A stretch of DNA of 64,000 bases. Origin: Mesobacillus harenae. Lineage in GTDB: Bacteria > Bacillota > Bacilli > Bacillales > Cytobacillaceae. Positions 32,919-42,234 of the stretch are shown one piece after another. The stretch spans positions 62,001 to 126,000 of the forward strand of contig NZ_JABUNR010000009.1 in assembly GCF_013343715.1 (NCBI RefSeq). The letters are read 5' to 3'. Every line of letters begins with the position of its first letter. Position 1 is the first letter of the stretch. The translations under genes were made by a program, and so were the position numbers. The notes under the pieces are model-generated. The model was not told where the DNA came from, made no database searches, and saw only the letters and a list, made by a program, of their open reading frames with translations.

Positions 32919-34946
32919 TTACCCCCTGGTTGACATGGTTTCATTGACTTGGATCTCGACGATATCGGAGTGGCCTGGTTCGATTTGGTCGAGCTTATAC
33001 CATTTGCCGAGCTTGCCTGTGCTCTTAAAGCGCATTTCTTCGGTTCTGGACAACTCGGTATCGGTTAACAGCAGCACCCACTGTGAGGTCAGGTTTGGAA
33101 TGTTGTCGATCAGATGATCGCGGTTGTTTCCTGATATCCGGCCGAATGGCGTATCCATGAACAATGGGAAGTTGATATCCTCTGATCCGCCTGCCGCGAC
33201 TTTAGCAAGCGATGTGATAAATGATAATGCGACAACCTGGCGCTGTCCCTGTGAAATATCCTGGGTAATGTTGATATTATCCCAGCCCATAATATCAATC
33301 TCGTACTTTTCATTGATATCAATACGTTTAACGAGATCTTTATCCTTGCGGTCGATTAGTGTCTTAAAGATCTCGGTTGTTTCTGCTGTTAGCTTCGAGC
33401 GCATTTCATCGCTGTATTCCTTGAACACTGCTTCAAAGCGTTCCTTTAAAGTTTCGATGTATTGCAGAATTTTACTGTCGATCCGCAAGCTTTCATTGTC
33501 ACGAAGCAAGCGGGTGAATTCCTTCTCAAGCGCATCGAGACTTTTCTCTTTTTCACTCATCTGGATTTTGAGTGTTTCCACTTCAACCTCAAGTTCCCGG
33601 AGATAAGCTTTTTTATCATTCAGTGTGACTTCTAGGTTCTTCAGGTTTTCTTGCTCCTGTGCCTTTTGCTGAACATCGACGCTGTATCGATCAATCTCGC
33701 GTTCGATTTCTTCAATTCCGTCTTTAATTTCCCGAAATTCACGAAGCTTTGAATCAATTGAAGAAAGAATCTCGTCTTCCTCCAGCCCATAATCATGGAT
33801 ACTTGAAGTGATTTGCGTGATTAACGGTGTTAGCTCTGATCGTTTAAAGTTATTCTTCAACAACTCAATATGGTTTAAATGATCTTTGTTTTCATGCAGA
33901 TCATTTCCACAGCAGGCACACACTAGATCCTTCAGTGACTTTTCGATCACTTCAATCGGAATTAAATCCTTCTGGTCAACGAGAATTTGATCGAGATAAT
34001 TTTTAACAGAATAATAGGTATCCTTCATGATCAAATGGGGACCGTTCGCGATCAGTTCTCCCTTAATCTCATTTTTCTTGTCTTTTGCGAGCCTGACATG
34101 GAGGTTTTTCTTATCCTTTTCAGCATTCAGTTTTTCCTGAATTCGCTTCACGTCTTCATTTTCGGCGAGCTGCGCTTCAATCCGTTCGATTTCAAGTGCG
34201 CAGGAAACCTTATTCTCTTCCTTAAGGCTCATTTTTTCTTGGATATTTGCGATATCTTCAGTTAAAGTATCGATATCATTTTGCTTACGTGTTAGATCAA
34301 GGTTATGGGAAGAAGATGTAATTCTGCGTTTCTCGGAAGAATGCAGCCTTTTTAATAGATTGATTGCACCTTCAAGCTTATCGATCTGCAGCAGCTTAAC
34401 AATCCCGTTTTTAACTTCTGCTTTTACTTGAGCATCCGTTTTGGCGAGTGTTTCAATTTTTTCGGCATCAAATAGGAAGAAGTCTTTGATGCTTTCATCA
34501 AGGATGCCATTTAGAATGTTTTTAATTTCATTTTCATCTGTAATTGGCTCTGCTGAATAGTTGCCTTGTTCGTCGGTAATGTTCAGCTCAGCATCCATGA
34601 TTTTTTCGGTAATTTCCGAACCAGTTTTATAGCCTCGGGCAAGTCGGTTAATCTCATATTTACGGCCTTTGTGTTCAAAAACGAGCTTGACGGTCGTATC
34701 AATCGGCATGTTTGGGTTACGATCCATCGCCAGAAAGTTGACAAGGTGAATTTTTTCTTTTGGGTTATCCTGCTGGATGTGTGTGCTGCCGTATAAGCCA
34801 AACATTAATGCACGGAAAATTCCGGTTTTCCCTTTTCCGTTTTCCCCGAATACGATCGTAATGTTTTCGTCTCCGCCAGCAAATTCAATTTTCTGCTTCC
34901 CGTAAAATTGACGGAAGTTATTGAGTGAAATTTCGATTAACTTCAT
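32919..34946 (-). CDS. DndD-like SMC/Rad50-type ATPase
   Basis: 675 residues. The N-terminus LIEISLNNFRQFYGKQKIEF and Walker A FGENGKGKT (about 33-41) match DndD/RecF/Rad50-type ATPases. Long coiled coils (about 190-330 and 380-510) flank a zinc-hook motif CACC (Cys-343/Cys-346). The ABC signature ISQGQRQVVALSF is near 562 and Walker B PLFMDTPFGR near 598. In Dnd systems DndD nicks or handles DNA during phosphorothioation, but no dndA, dndB or dndC is adjacent. GAGGAGG for its start lies in the preceding 57-codon gene (4-nt overlap). Confidence 0.85.
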   Translation of the reverse strand: MKLIEISLNNFRQFYGKQKIEFAGGDENITIVFGENGKGKTGIFRALMFGLYGSTHIQQDNPKEKIHLVNFLAMDRNPNMPIDTTVKLVFEHKGRKYEINRLARGYKTGSEITEKIMDAELNITDEQGNYSAEPITDENEIKNILNGILDESIKDFFLFDAEKIETLAKTDAQVKAEVKNGIVKLLQIDKLEGAINLLKRLHSSEKRRITSSSHNLDLTRKQNDIDTLTEDIANIQEKMSLKEENKVSCALEIERIEAQLAENEDVKRIQEKLNAEKDKKNLHVRLAKDKKNEIKGELIANGPHLIMKDTYYSVKNYLDQILVDQKDLIPIEVIEKSLKDLVCACCGNDLHENKDHLNHIELLKNNFKRSELTPLITQITSSIHDYGLEEDEILSSIDSKLREFREIKDGIEEIEREIDRYSVDVQQKAQEQENLKNLEVTLNDKKAYLRELEVEVETLKIQMSEKEKSLDALEKEFTRLLRDNESLRIDSKILQYIETLKERFEAVFKEYSDEMRSKLTAETTEIFKTLIDRKDKDLVKRIDINEKYEIDIMGWDNINITQDISQGQRQVVALSFITSLAKVAAGGSEDINFPLFMDTPFGRISGNNRDHLIDNIPNLTSQWVLLLTDTELSRTEEMRFKSTGKLGKWYKLDQIEPGHSDIVEIQVNETMSTRG

Positions 34947-35116
34947 TTGCCTTCCTCCTCGAGGACCAGCTCCCTGATTTCTTCTCTGATCATCTCTTCA
35001 ATGCTGGCATTAGATTTCCGGCCTGCCTCAAGCTCCTGCAAAAGAAGCTTGGCTATATAAGACAGCTCTCCCGGAAAGTCGCTGATTTTTTTATCTAAAT
35101 CTTTATTGATTTTCAT
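34943..35116 (-). CDS. 57-residue connector protein of the operon
   Basis: A charged, probably helical protein (KINKDLDKKISDFPGELSYI; then a Glu-rich MIREEIRELVLEEE tail). Start and stop both overlap neighbours: TAATG with the helicase stop, ATGA with the ATPase start. GGGGG lies before the ATG. Its last codons carry the ATPase ribosome-binding site. Size and helical character suggest an adaptor between helicase and ATPase, which is inference. Confidence 0.7.
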   Translation of the reverse strand: MKINKDLDKKISDFPGELSYIAKLLLQELEAGRKSNASIEEMIREEIRELVLEEEGK

Positions 35117-37140
35117 TAAATGGCCCCCATTGTTGTTTTAAATTCTCTATATACTTCCCATGGCAGCTTATCCATTAAATATTCGAGTGAATAAGCCTGC
35201 AGCTGTCTGCCGACGATTTCCCTTGCATTGTAGCTGTTGATGGCATACTGGGAAAACTCAGCAAACCGCGGGATTTCCTTCGATGCGACTGACTTGTAGA
35301 GCTGGTCGCTAGCATCAGATGGCAAGACAATGAAATCAAAAATCTCCGCGATGTTTTTACCAGGATAGGTCCGTAAAATCCGGCCGCGCCGCTGCACAAA
35401 TTCCCGAGGATTGGAGGTACTTGCCATAAAATAAGCAGTCCTTGTGCTAGGCACGTCCACACCTTCATCTAGGCATTTAATCGCGACGAGTATCTGAATC
35501 GAACCATCATCAAATGATTTTAAAATTCTCATACGGTCTTGATTATTAACCTTTGAATCAAACCGGTGTACCCGATAGCCAAGCCTTGATAGTTCACCTG
35601 TAATGATTTCAACCTCGCCGGGTGCACAGTAAACAAGCGTATGTGAAACTTCATCCCGGTTCTTTTCACGAAAAATCGAAAACAGCTTATCCTTTTTGTT
35701 TTCGGCCTTGCTTAAGATGAGTGCCCGTTTCCGGTTTAAGTCGCTAATTTCTTCAGGGTCTGGTCTGTCCTGGCCATATAAGGTAATCAATCGCCTTGTA
35801 TATCTCTCATACCTTTCAAGCTCATCCTCTGTCAAGTCAATTATAAAAGGTTTATACGTATATTCTGTCAGCGCACCGTTATCAATCGCGGTTTTCATAT
35901 CATATTCATAAACGGTATCGCCAAAAAAGTCATTTATATAGCTTGTACCGTCCTCATCCCACCAGCGATCAGGGGTTGCGGACAATCCGAGCTTTGCTTC
36001 CATACCGCCGAGTCTATTGTTTCTTAGGCTGCTGACGCCAAAATAGTGGCATTCATCTGCAATCAAAAAGCTTTTGCCTTTGATTTTTTCTATTAGACTG
36101 TTAAATTCCTCTGATGCTGCGCTACGGTAAGTTGTAATCGCAACATGCTTTCGGATGATGCCTAGATTAAAGTCTCGCACATCTGTCTGCAGCTTTCCGG
36201 TCCAAGACTTTTTGCTGCCAAAGCAGGTCGTAAAGCTTGTAAAGCCAAGCTGCCGGCAATTTTCCTCCCACTGCTCAACCAGATGGGTAAAAGGGACAAT
36301 GACTGTCAGGAAGATTCGCCCTTTTTCTTTTAAAAACTCATTGGCGATTATTAGGCTCGTAATCGTTTTTCCTGTCCCAGTTGCCATTTCCAATATCCCG
36401 TTCCAGTTGTTGTTTTTTACCGCATCAATCGCTTCCTGCTGGTATGGACGCGGCTTAATATCTGGACGTTTGATTGGCTTCCTCTCCTTTTTATAGCCTG
36501 CAATTTTTTCTTTTAAAATGTCCGGCATCTCGATGACCGTCAGTCCGTTGGTTGTATTGCTCCAGAGATTATCAAAATCTTGTGCCATGTCGTCAATCCG
36601 GTTTCGATCATGCTCTTTCCAAAATACATCAATTTTTTCAAAGTTATCTCGCATCCCGCCAAGCGTTTCATTAGCTGAGCCAGAAAATGCAATGCGATGC
36701 CCCTCTTTATCATAAAAGATGCCAAACTTTTCATGATAAAGACTGTTGTTATCTGTAAATGCGATCTTAACATCGAGCTTATCCTCATAAATGAGCCAGG
36801 CTAATATGTTGAGCGTATCATCGCGAATATTTTCTTCATTTGGTTCGATTTGTCTGAGCAGGCTGCTGGCAATCACATCACTCTTTGCCCGGTAGCCGAG
36901 CCGAATCGCGTCAATGTCCTCCGCCGTCAGATGAGGGTTGGCAATTAAACGGATCTGGCCGTCTTCATGAAGGAAGGTCTCAAGCCCTCTGGCAATGACA
37001 CTCAGGCTGCCGCTCGTAAAGTAACCGACAGCCCGGTCATATTGGATCGATTTTTCGATCACTTTACTGTAAAAGTCTGAATGAATTTGATCATTGTCTG
37101 ACCTGTATTTAAATTTTAGTTCAAGCTCGGTAAATGACAT
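35116..37140 (-). CDS. PLD-nuclease/SF2 DEAD-DEAH helicase fusion
   Basis: 674 residues. An N-terminal phospholipase-D-like domain carries one HKD-type motif: His-136, Lys-138 (LYHEKFGIFYD) and GSAN at 154-157 (SGSANET). The SF2 helicase has Walker A MATGTGKT (252-259), DECH (362-365), SAT (387-389) and motif VI QRRGR (583-587). One HKD per chain means dimerisation for activity. Such fusions occur in anti-phage and DNA-processing loci. ATG follows the stop of the upstream gene directly (TAAATG), with AGGGGAC before it. Confidence 0.88.
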   Translation of the reverse strand: MSFTELELKFKYRSDNDQIHSDFYSKVIEKSIQYDRAVGYFTSGSLSVIARGLETFLHEDGQIRLIANPHLTAEDIDAIRLGYRAKSDVIASSLLRQIEPNEENIRDDTLNILAWLIYEDKLDVKIAFTDNNSLYHEKFGIFYDKEGHRIAFSGSANETLGGMRDNFEKIDVFWKEHDRNRIDDMAQDFDNLWSNTTNGLTVIEMPDILKEKIAGYKKERKPIKRPDIKPRPYQQEAIDAVKNNNWNGILEMATGTGKTITSLIIANEFLKEKGRIFLTVIVPFTHLVEQWEENCRQLGFTSFTTCFGSKKSWTGKLQTDVRDFNLGIIRKHVAITTYRSAASEEFNSLIEKIKGKSFLIADECHYFGVSSLRNNRLGGMEAKLGLSATPDRWWDEDGTSYINDFFGDTVYEYDMKTAIDNGALTEYTYKPFIIDLTEDELERYERYTRRLITLYGQDRPDPEEISDLNRKRALILSKAENKKDKLFSIFREKNRDEVSHTLVYCAPGEVEIITGELSRLGYRVHRFDSKVNNQDRMRILKSFDDGSIQILVAIKCLDEGVDVPSTRTAYFMASTSNPREFVQRRGRILRTYPGKNIAEIFDFIVLPSDASDQLYKSVASKEIPRFAEFSQYAINSYNAREIVGRQLQAYSLEYLMDKLPWEVYREFKTTMGAI

Positions 37141-40100
37141 TTACGTCCCCTGCCTTAAGGCTGCATAGCCAAGTTCGTCAAAGCTAAGTTTCTCTGACGT
37201 TTTCAGTTCTTTCGGCAGAATCTTTTTGTAGATATATTCCTGCTCCCTGAGAATTCCCTTTTCTGTCAGAAAATCATAGATTCCGTATTCATGCATGTTC
37301 CCTTCATACTCAGTCTCAAGTAAATGAACCACTAAATCCTCAAAGGTTTGAATCGGGCTGTTTTCTTTGACGACGATAATCATATCGTAGCGATAGTCGT
37401 TCACAAACTTTTTGATCTGGCGGTAGCCGCAGCGATGCAGGATACTGTTGAGCAAATATGGATTCCAGCGAAAGCCAATTGGCGGCAGCTTGCGGCGGTA
37501 GCCCTTCAAACTGCTGACAGACAGGAACGCCTGATCTCCCTGTGCCTCTTCTGCAAAAGCCTTTATCTGTGTGAGTGAATCATCACTGATCTTCAGTCGT
37601 TTGCCCGGGTAAAGCTGATCCACATCAACCTCGACATATGTTGCCTGATCGAGCAGCCTTTTCAGGAACGTAGCGGCCATCATTTCTTTGTAACCATACT
37701 CTAGGGTGAAGTCCTTAATTTCCTGGCGGGAGGTTTCACCAGGGAATTGAGCCTCGATGACTTGCTCGAACGAGTCAATTTCTCCATCTTCTAAGTAAAG
37801 AAAGTTGGTATGCCCTTTTATATTCGGAAGGAATAATTTGACGAGGGCTGGGAGCTTCGTCGCCTCATCAATGCCTTTATTCCGCAGTAAGCTTGATAGC
37901 TTGCGGTCAAACATCATTTCTTTAAACATAAACTGTGCCGTTGAAAAGCCGTTTTTAAAAGCTTGCTTGAAGTAACCGATCAGCTGCGATTTTTCTGCTG
38001 ACTGTAGCTTTAAATTATCGATGAGGATCGCATGGTTGTTCCCCCATGGAATAATTTTGTCTGAATGAGATATCGCAAGATCCACCTTATACTGAGGCCT
38101 GATCACATCAAGCAGCTGCTCCTTTGAACATAGGCCGCCCTTACTCTTCATATAAGCTACCAGCCGATCTTCCAGGCTTAGCTTGGATGTTTCATTTTTA
38201 AAGATATTCAAGGTGTTGCCTTGGCCAATCGTATACTTTTCATCGAGATAGTACCTGATTAGCGAGTAGAGATGGAGCTTATTATGGATATTCATAGATT
38301 CCAGTTTATTTCGGAACTGGGAAAATACATCCTCTACATTGATGACATCTTTAATAAGAAATTGTTCATTGATATACATTTCAATTTCGGAAATAATCGT
38401 GCTATCAAAAGATTCACTATCAAAGTGGGCAAACGTTGACCTGTCGACAAGGAGGATGTTCTCCGCATCCCTGATCCGGGCATCGACAGAACGAACCGTG
38501 CTCCCAAGGTCATACTCAAGGTGCTCTTTCGCCAGTTTTTGTAAATAGGCAACCCCATCCTCATCAATACGAAGCGGTTTATCAACGTACTGTTTAAATA
38601 AATAGGTCAAAACCTCATTGATTGGAAGCCGGTAGCGGGAATAAACCTCGCCATACTTGATATAGCGTTTGTTCTCAATAATCTGCTGAATAAATTCTGT
38701 TGCCGGATTCTCGATTCCAACTGACTCAAATGCTTCCTCCAAGGACTGCTGATATTCATTAAAATTAAATACCTCAGGCAGGTCCTCGATCAACTCTTCG
38801 ACAGGCTTTAAATTCACCTTGCCGGCTTCATCGAAGAAAAACAGATCAAGATTTTTATAATAGTTAAAAATAAGGTTTTCTTGCTTTAATAGAGAAATAA
38901 GAAATTGATTCTCTTCGCCTAGAAGCTTAAGAAGTTCCTCACCGCTAATGAATGCTTCACTTGAAGACAAGACCCTGACAATTTTGGAAAAGTGCTGCCT
39001 CCGTATATGGCCGGCGACCTTTTTAACAGTCTTTTTGGCCACTTGCCTGATTCTTTCCCTAGTTACGCCAAATTGCGAGCCGACCTCTTCAAGTGTTTCA
39101 CCCTTGCCGAACCGATGAAATAGAATTTCGTAATCTCGTTCTGAAACAACAGTTTTCAGGCTGTCAGCAATTCCTTTAGGTGATTTTTGCTTAATTAAAA
39201 GACCTGATAGGCTTTGCAGCAGGTGGGGCTCAAATTCATCCTTCAAACTGGCCAAGTCCTTGCCCTCGATGTCCATAACTTTAAGCTTGCTTTGTGAATG
39301 GCTTTGGAAGCTGTATAGATAAAGCAATGCCTGGACTTCGAGTTCTTTAATAGAATCAAAGACTTCACCTGATTCAAATACCTGCGGAGCAGATTCTACT
39401 GAATCAGAGTAAAAGCTAAGAGTATGCCGAACCTCTTCAACCTTTTTCCTGCCAACCATCGGCTGTTTGGCAAATTCATCAAGGTCAAGCGTTTTTATAT
39501 CGCCAATGGTTTCAATCCCTTTTTTCTCGCAGAAACTTCTAAATAACTGATACTTTCCTTCTGCAAAAAGGGTTTTAATTTCAAGGTGTGCAGCATTTAA
39601 ACTGACAGCAAGCTGTTCTCCCCCAGCCTGCAAGGATACTGGAGGCTTTTCCTGAAGAGTTCGAATATGATTTAAGCGCTTTTGGACCATCTCAACCCTG
39701 CCAACGCCGACTCCTCTGCCCTTCCCATACTCGGCTAAATGCTCACCGGTAACATCATAGACGGTTACGATGCTATTAAGCTCACAAAATCTCCGAAATG
39801 ATCGGAACAGGTTATCCGAGAATACCTCATCAATTGTAACCTTTAGTGATTGAGCCTTAGTTTCGGAAACTGAAACTCGTCCAATCCGGATATACTGATT
39901 AGCCAGTTCTTTTACTGCTCTAACCTTTCCTACCCCTACACCTTTTTCCGCACTATATTCGTGAAAGTGCCTCGCATTCAGTTCTTGAATGGTTTTGATT
40001 CCTTTCTTTTCACAATAATTGCGGAAAGTCCAAAACCTGAACTCATGGAAAACATCATCTACCAAGTTCTGAACATCTGTATCCGACGCTGGTCGTTCTT

Positions 40101-41388
40101 CATGCTCTACGGCTTCGGATGGACTCTTTGCTAGAAGCACATCATCGACCTTTCTTTTAACTGTTAAAATTTTCCCCACACCTACGCCGGGTAAATAGGA
40201 ATATTTTTCGATTAGCTTTTCGTTCACCTGATAGATTGATTGGATTTCATGCTCCTTACAGAACTCACGAAACGTTCTGAAAATATTGTCAGCAAATACA
40301 ACCTCAATTGAATCACCAGATAATACTGTTTCCTTGTAGTCTTCAGGCTCTATCTGGTTTTCTTCGTTAGGGTTAAGAAGCTTATGGAACCGTAGCTTTA
40401 TGACCTTTACTTTTGCCGGGCTTACGCCTCTTCGCATGCTGTGCTCCTCAAGCAGCTCGGTTGTCAGTTCAGAAATATCCTTAATTCCCTTCCGGCTGCA
40501 AAACGCGTGAAATTGCCAGAATGAACCTTCAGGAAAAGCCTCTTTAATAGAGATCTTTACCGGCTCATACTCGCTTTCAGATGGCGGGCTAACGTGGTTT
40601 TGGCTGCTGTGTCCAACCTGGTCGGAGGATGTACTGTTCCCAGCAGGAAGGGAATTGGTTGTGCTTTGCCCAGAAGGCTCTTTCTTGTTTTCCTTAAGAG
40701 AGATAGAGGTGGTGCCTGTTTCAGTCTTTTGTTGATTAAATTCAGTTGAATGGCTGGGTTTACCAGTTTCCTTCAGCTGGGCTGTACCTCTTACTGGATC
40801 TTTGCCATCAGGATGTACAAGAACTGTCTGACCGATTTCTGGATCATGTCGTTCCGTTTGGCCGGTATCATTGTTCGGTTTGCTTATATAAGCTGATTTT
40901 GCTTCTATTATTTGTCCAGTCTCCAAATCCTTAATAGCAAAGCCTGCCTTAAGCAATTCTGCTTCAAGCAGATTGGTATCAAGGTGACTATTAATCCGTT
41001 TAAAGCCTGGCAGCGGAACGTTATGGAAAAAATGATCCGACTCAACGTGGAAACGCTGGATAAACCCAGACATTCCGAGATACTGATAATCAAGCTTTCG
41101 GAAACGCCCTTGATCTTCTGCAGCCCAAATATGCCTGGCAACAGACACTGTCCCAGACGGCAGGATATTGTTTGGCTTCTCTGTGTAAAACGAAAAGCCA
41201 CGTAAAGAAAGCTCATCCACCATAAGGATAAACTCAGTTTTATTTTTAAGATACATCTCTCTTAAGCTATCCAAAGCGTACCTGTGGCTGTCTACTTTTT
41301 TACATTGAGAAAGAAAGCTTTTCAGACGCCCTTCCATCAATCCATCAATTGAATTTAAAATAATCGGTAAAAGTATGTAATCCTTCAA
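37141..41388 (-). CDS. Giant protein with five alpha-CTD-like HhH repeats and a sigma-region-4 HTH
   Basis: About 1415 residues from TTG 41388 (GGGGGT 8 nt upstream; a TTG at 41403 is less supported). After a 160-residue N-terminal part and a Ser/Thr/Gln-rich linker (165-278) come five repeats of about 58 residues near 279, 362, 444, 521 and 605. Each has F..FC...I..I..... then a hairpin such as GVGVGKV; the fifth (FCEKKGIETIGDIKTLD to GRKKVEEVRHTL) closely resembles the RNA polymerase alpha C-terminal domain. Residues 738-795 resemble sigma region 4.2 (TLEEVGSQFGVTRERIRQVA). The last 600 residues look like winged-helix or all-alpha modules of unknown family. First gene of the operon. Confidence 0.8.
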   Translation of the reverse strand: MKDYILLPIILNSIDGLMEGRLKSFLSQCKKVDSHRYALDSLREMYLKNKTEFILMVDELSLRGFSFYTEKPNNILPSGTVSVARHIWAAEDQGRFRKLDYQYLGMSGFIQRFHVESDHFFHNVPLPGFKRINSHLDTNLLEAELLKAGFAIKDLETGQIIEAKSAYISKPNNDTGQTERHDPEIGQTVLVHPDGKDPVRGTAQLKETGKPSHSTEFNQQKTETGTTSISLKENKKEPSGQSTTNSLPAGNSTSSDQVGHSSQNHVSPPSESEYEPVKISIKEAFPEGSFWQFHAFCSRKGIKDISELTTELLEEHSMRRGVSPAKVKVIKLRFHKLLNPNEENQIEPEDYKETVLSGDSIEVVFADNIFRTFREFCKEHEIQSIYQVNEKLIEKYSYLPGVGVGKILTVKRKVDDVLLAKSPSEAVEHEERPASDTDVQNLVDDVFHEFRFWTFRNYCEKKGIKTIQELNARHFHEYSAEKGVGVGKVRAVKELANQYIRIGRVSVSETKAQSLKVTIDEVFSDNLFRSFRRFCELNSIVTVYDVTGEHLAEYGKGRGVGVGRVEMVQKRLNHIRTLQEKPPVSLQAGGEQLAVSLNAAHLEIKTLFAEGKYQLFRSFCEKKGIETIGDIKTLDLDEFAKQPMVGRKKVEEVRHTLSFYSDSVESAPQVFESGEVFDSIKELEVQALLYLYSFQSHSQSKLKVMDIEGKDLASLKDEFEPHLLQSLSGLLIKQKSPKGIADSLKTVVSERDYEILFHRFGKGETLEEVGSQFGVTRERIRQVAKKTVKKVAGHIRRQHFSKIVRVLSSSEAFISGEELLKLLGEENQFLISLLKQENLIFNYYKNLDLFFFDEAGKVNLKPVEELIEDLPEVFNFNEYQQSLEEAFESVGIENPATEFIQQIIENKRYIKYGEVYSRYRLPINEVLTYLFKQYVDKPLRIDEDGVAYLQKLAKEHLEYDLGSTVRSVDARIRDAENILLVDRSTFAHFDSESFDSTIISEIEMYINEQFLIKDVINVEDVFSQFRNKLESMNIHNKLHLYSLIRYYLDEKYTIGQGNTLNIFKNETSKLSLEDRLVAYMKSKGGLCSKEQLLDVIRPQYKVDLAISHSDKIIPWGNNHAILIDNLKLQSAEKSQLIGYFKQAFKNGFSTAQFMFKEMMFDRKLSSLLRNKGIDEATKLPALVKLFLPNIKGHTNFLYLEDGEIDSFEQVIEAQFPGETSRQEIKDFTLEYGYKEMMAATFLKRLLDQATYVEVDVDQLYPGKRLKISDDSLTQIKAFAEEAQGDQAFLSVSSLKGYRRKLPPIGFRWNPYLLNSILHRCGYRQIKKFVNDYRYDMIIVVKENSPIQTFEDLVVHLLETEYEGNMHEYGIYDFLTEKGILREQEYIYKKILPKELKTSEKLSFDELGYAALRQGT

Positions 41389-41493
41389 TTTGCTGACCCC
41401 CAAGAAGCAACACTGAACTTTTATTATCTATCTCTATCATACTACAAAAAACCTTCGTGAGTCGACACAGTCTGACAAATTGGAAGACATTTG

Positions 41494-41916
41494 GATGGTC
41501 GTTTTTTTTAATAAAATCGGATGTTCGTTTTTGTCTATTTCCTTATACTTTTTCTGTTTCACAACTCTTTTGTCCTATTATTATAAAGCAGAGACAAATC
41601 TAGCTTTTCTTACAGGACACCAGAAAATGAAGTATAATTGGCCAATTCACCTATTAAAGGTGGTCTTATTAGTTGCTGTGTTTTATGGATGTGTTAGATC
41701 AGCAACTGCTGTTTGGGCATTGGGTGATTTAGGATGGGAACAATGGCATGGGTAAACCTTACTTTTATTTTTCTTCTTACCAAGCCGGCACTACGTACTT
41801 TAAAAGACTATGTACAGCAGAAATTAGGCATTGAAGGGGCTGATTTTTGGAAGGAACACTATAAAGTGACTAAGAATCATGACCTTAAAAAGGAAAGAAA
41901 AGCCACATCATTCTAA
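41494..41916 (+). pseudogene. 3' stump of an alanine/glycine:cation symporter (AGCS) gene, frameshifted
   Basis: Only the C-terminal quarter remains. SLYFFCFTTLLSYYYKAETN and a following hydrophobic stretch to VWALGDLG are in one frame; MGTMAWVNLTFIFLLTKPAL and KDYVQQKLGIEGADFWKEHY continue in another. The switch is near 41734-41745. Intact family members have about 450-480 residues with Na+- or H+-coupled alanine uptake. The stump begins about 90 bp from the start of the defence-like operon, which suggests insertion or deletion at this site. Confidence 0.75.
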
Positions 41917-41974
41917 AGTGACTGTTCAAGTAAAAAAAACCGGCTGTTGCCGATCACTGAAAACTCTACAAATT

Positions 41975-42016
41975 AAAAGGCCGAAACGTTACCAACAGTA
42001 AACGTTTCGGCCTTTT
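41975..42016. terminator. Strong bidirectional terminator
   Basis: A 16-bp perfect stem (AAAAGGCCGAAACGTT and its complement) with a 10-nt loop, A/T-flanked on both sides. It would end the AGCS remnant transcript and minus-strand transcription of the 42.2 kb gene. Confidence 0.85.
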
Positions 42017-42234
42017 CATGTTAATACTGATCTCGTTGAATTCCTATCTCACGCAAAAACAACAACCTTTTAGTAAAGGTCATTTATTTATGAACTAGCT
42101 GATCTAGCTAATCATAACTAATTAAATTATCTACTGAGGTACTTCTTTTCAAAAAAGCACCCTCTCTTTGTATTTACTAGGATACATTTACTTTTATGCA
42201 AAGTTACTCTAGCCAATCACACTATTGGATGCTT

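Noticed and set aside
32463..34946. Calling the locus Dnd phosphorothioation or Lamassu
   Set aside because: DndA, DndB and DndC are absent. The ATPase resembles DndD more than LmuB, and the 150-residue protein shows no DndE or LmuC signature that I can recognise.
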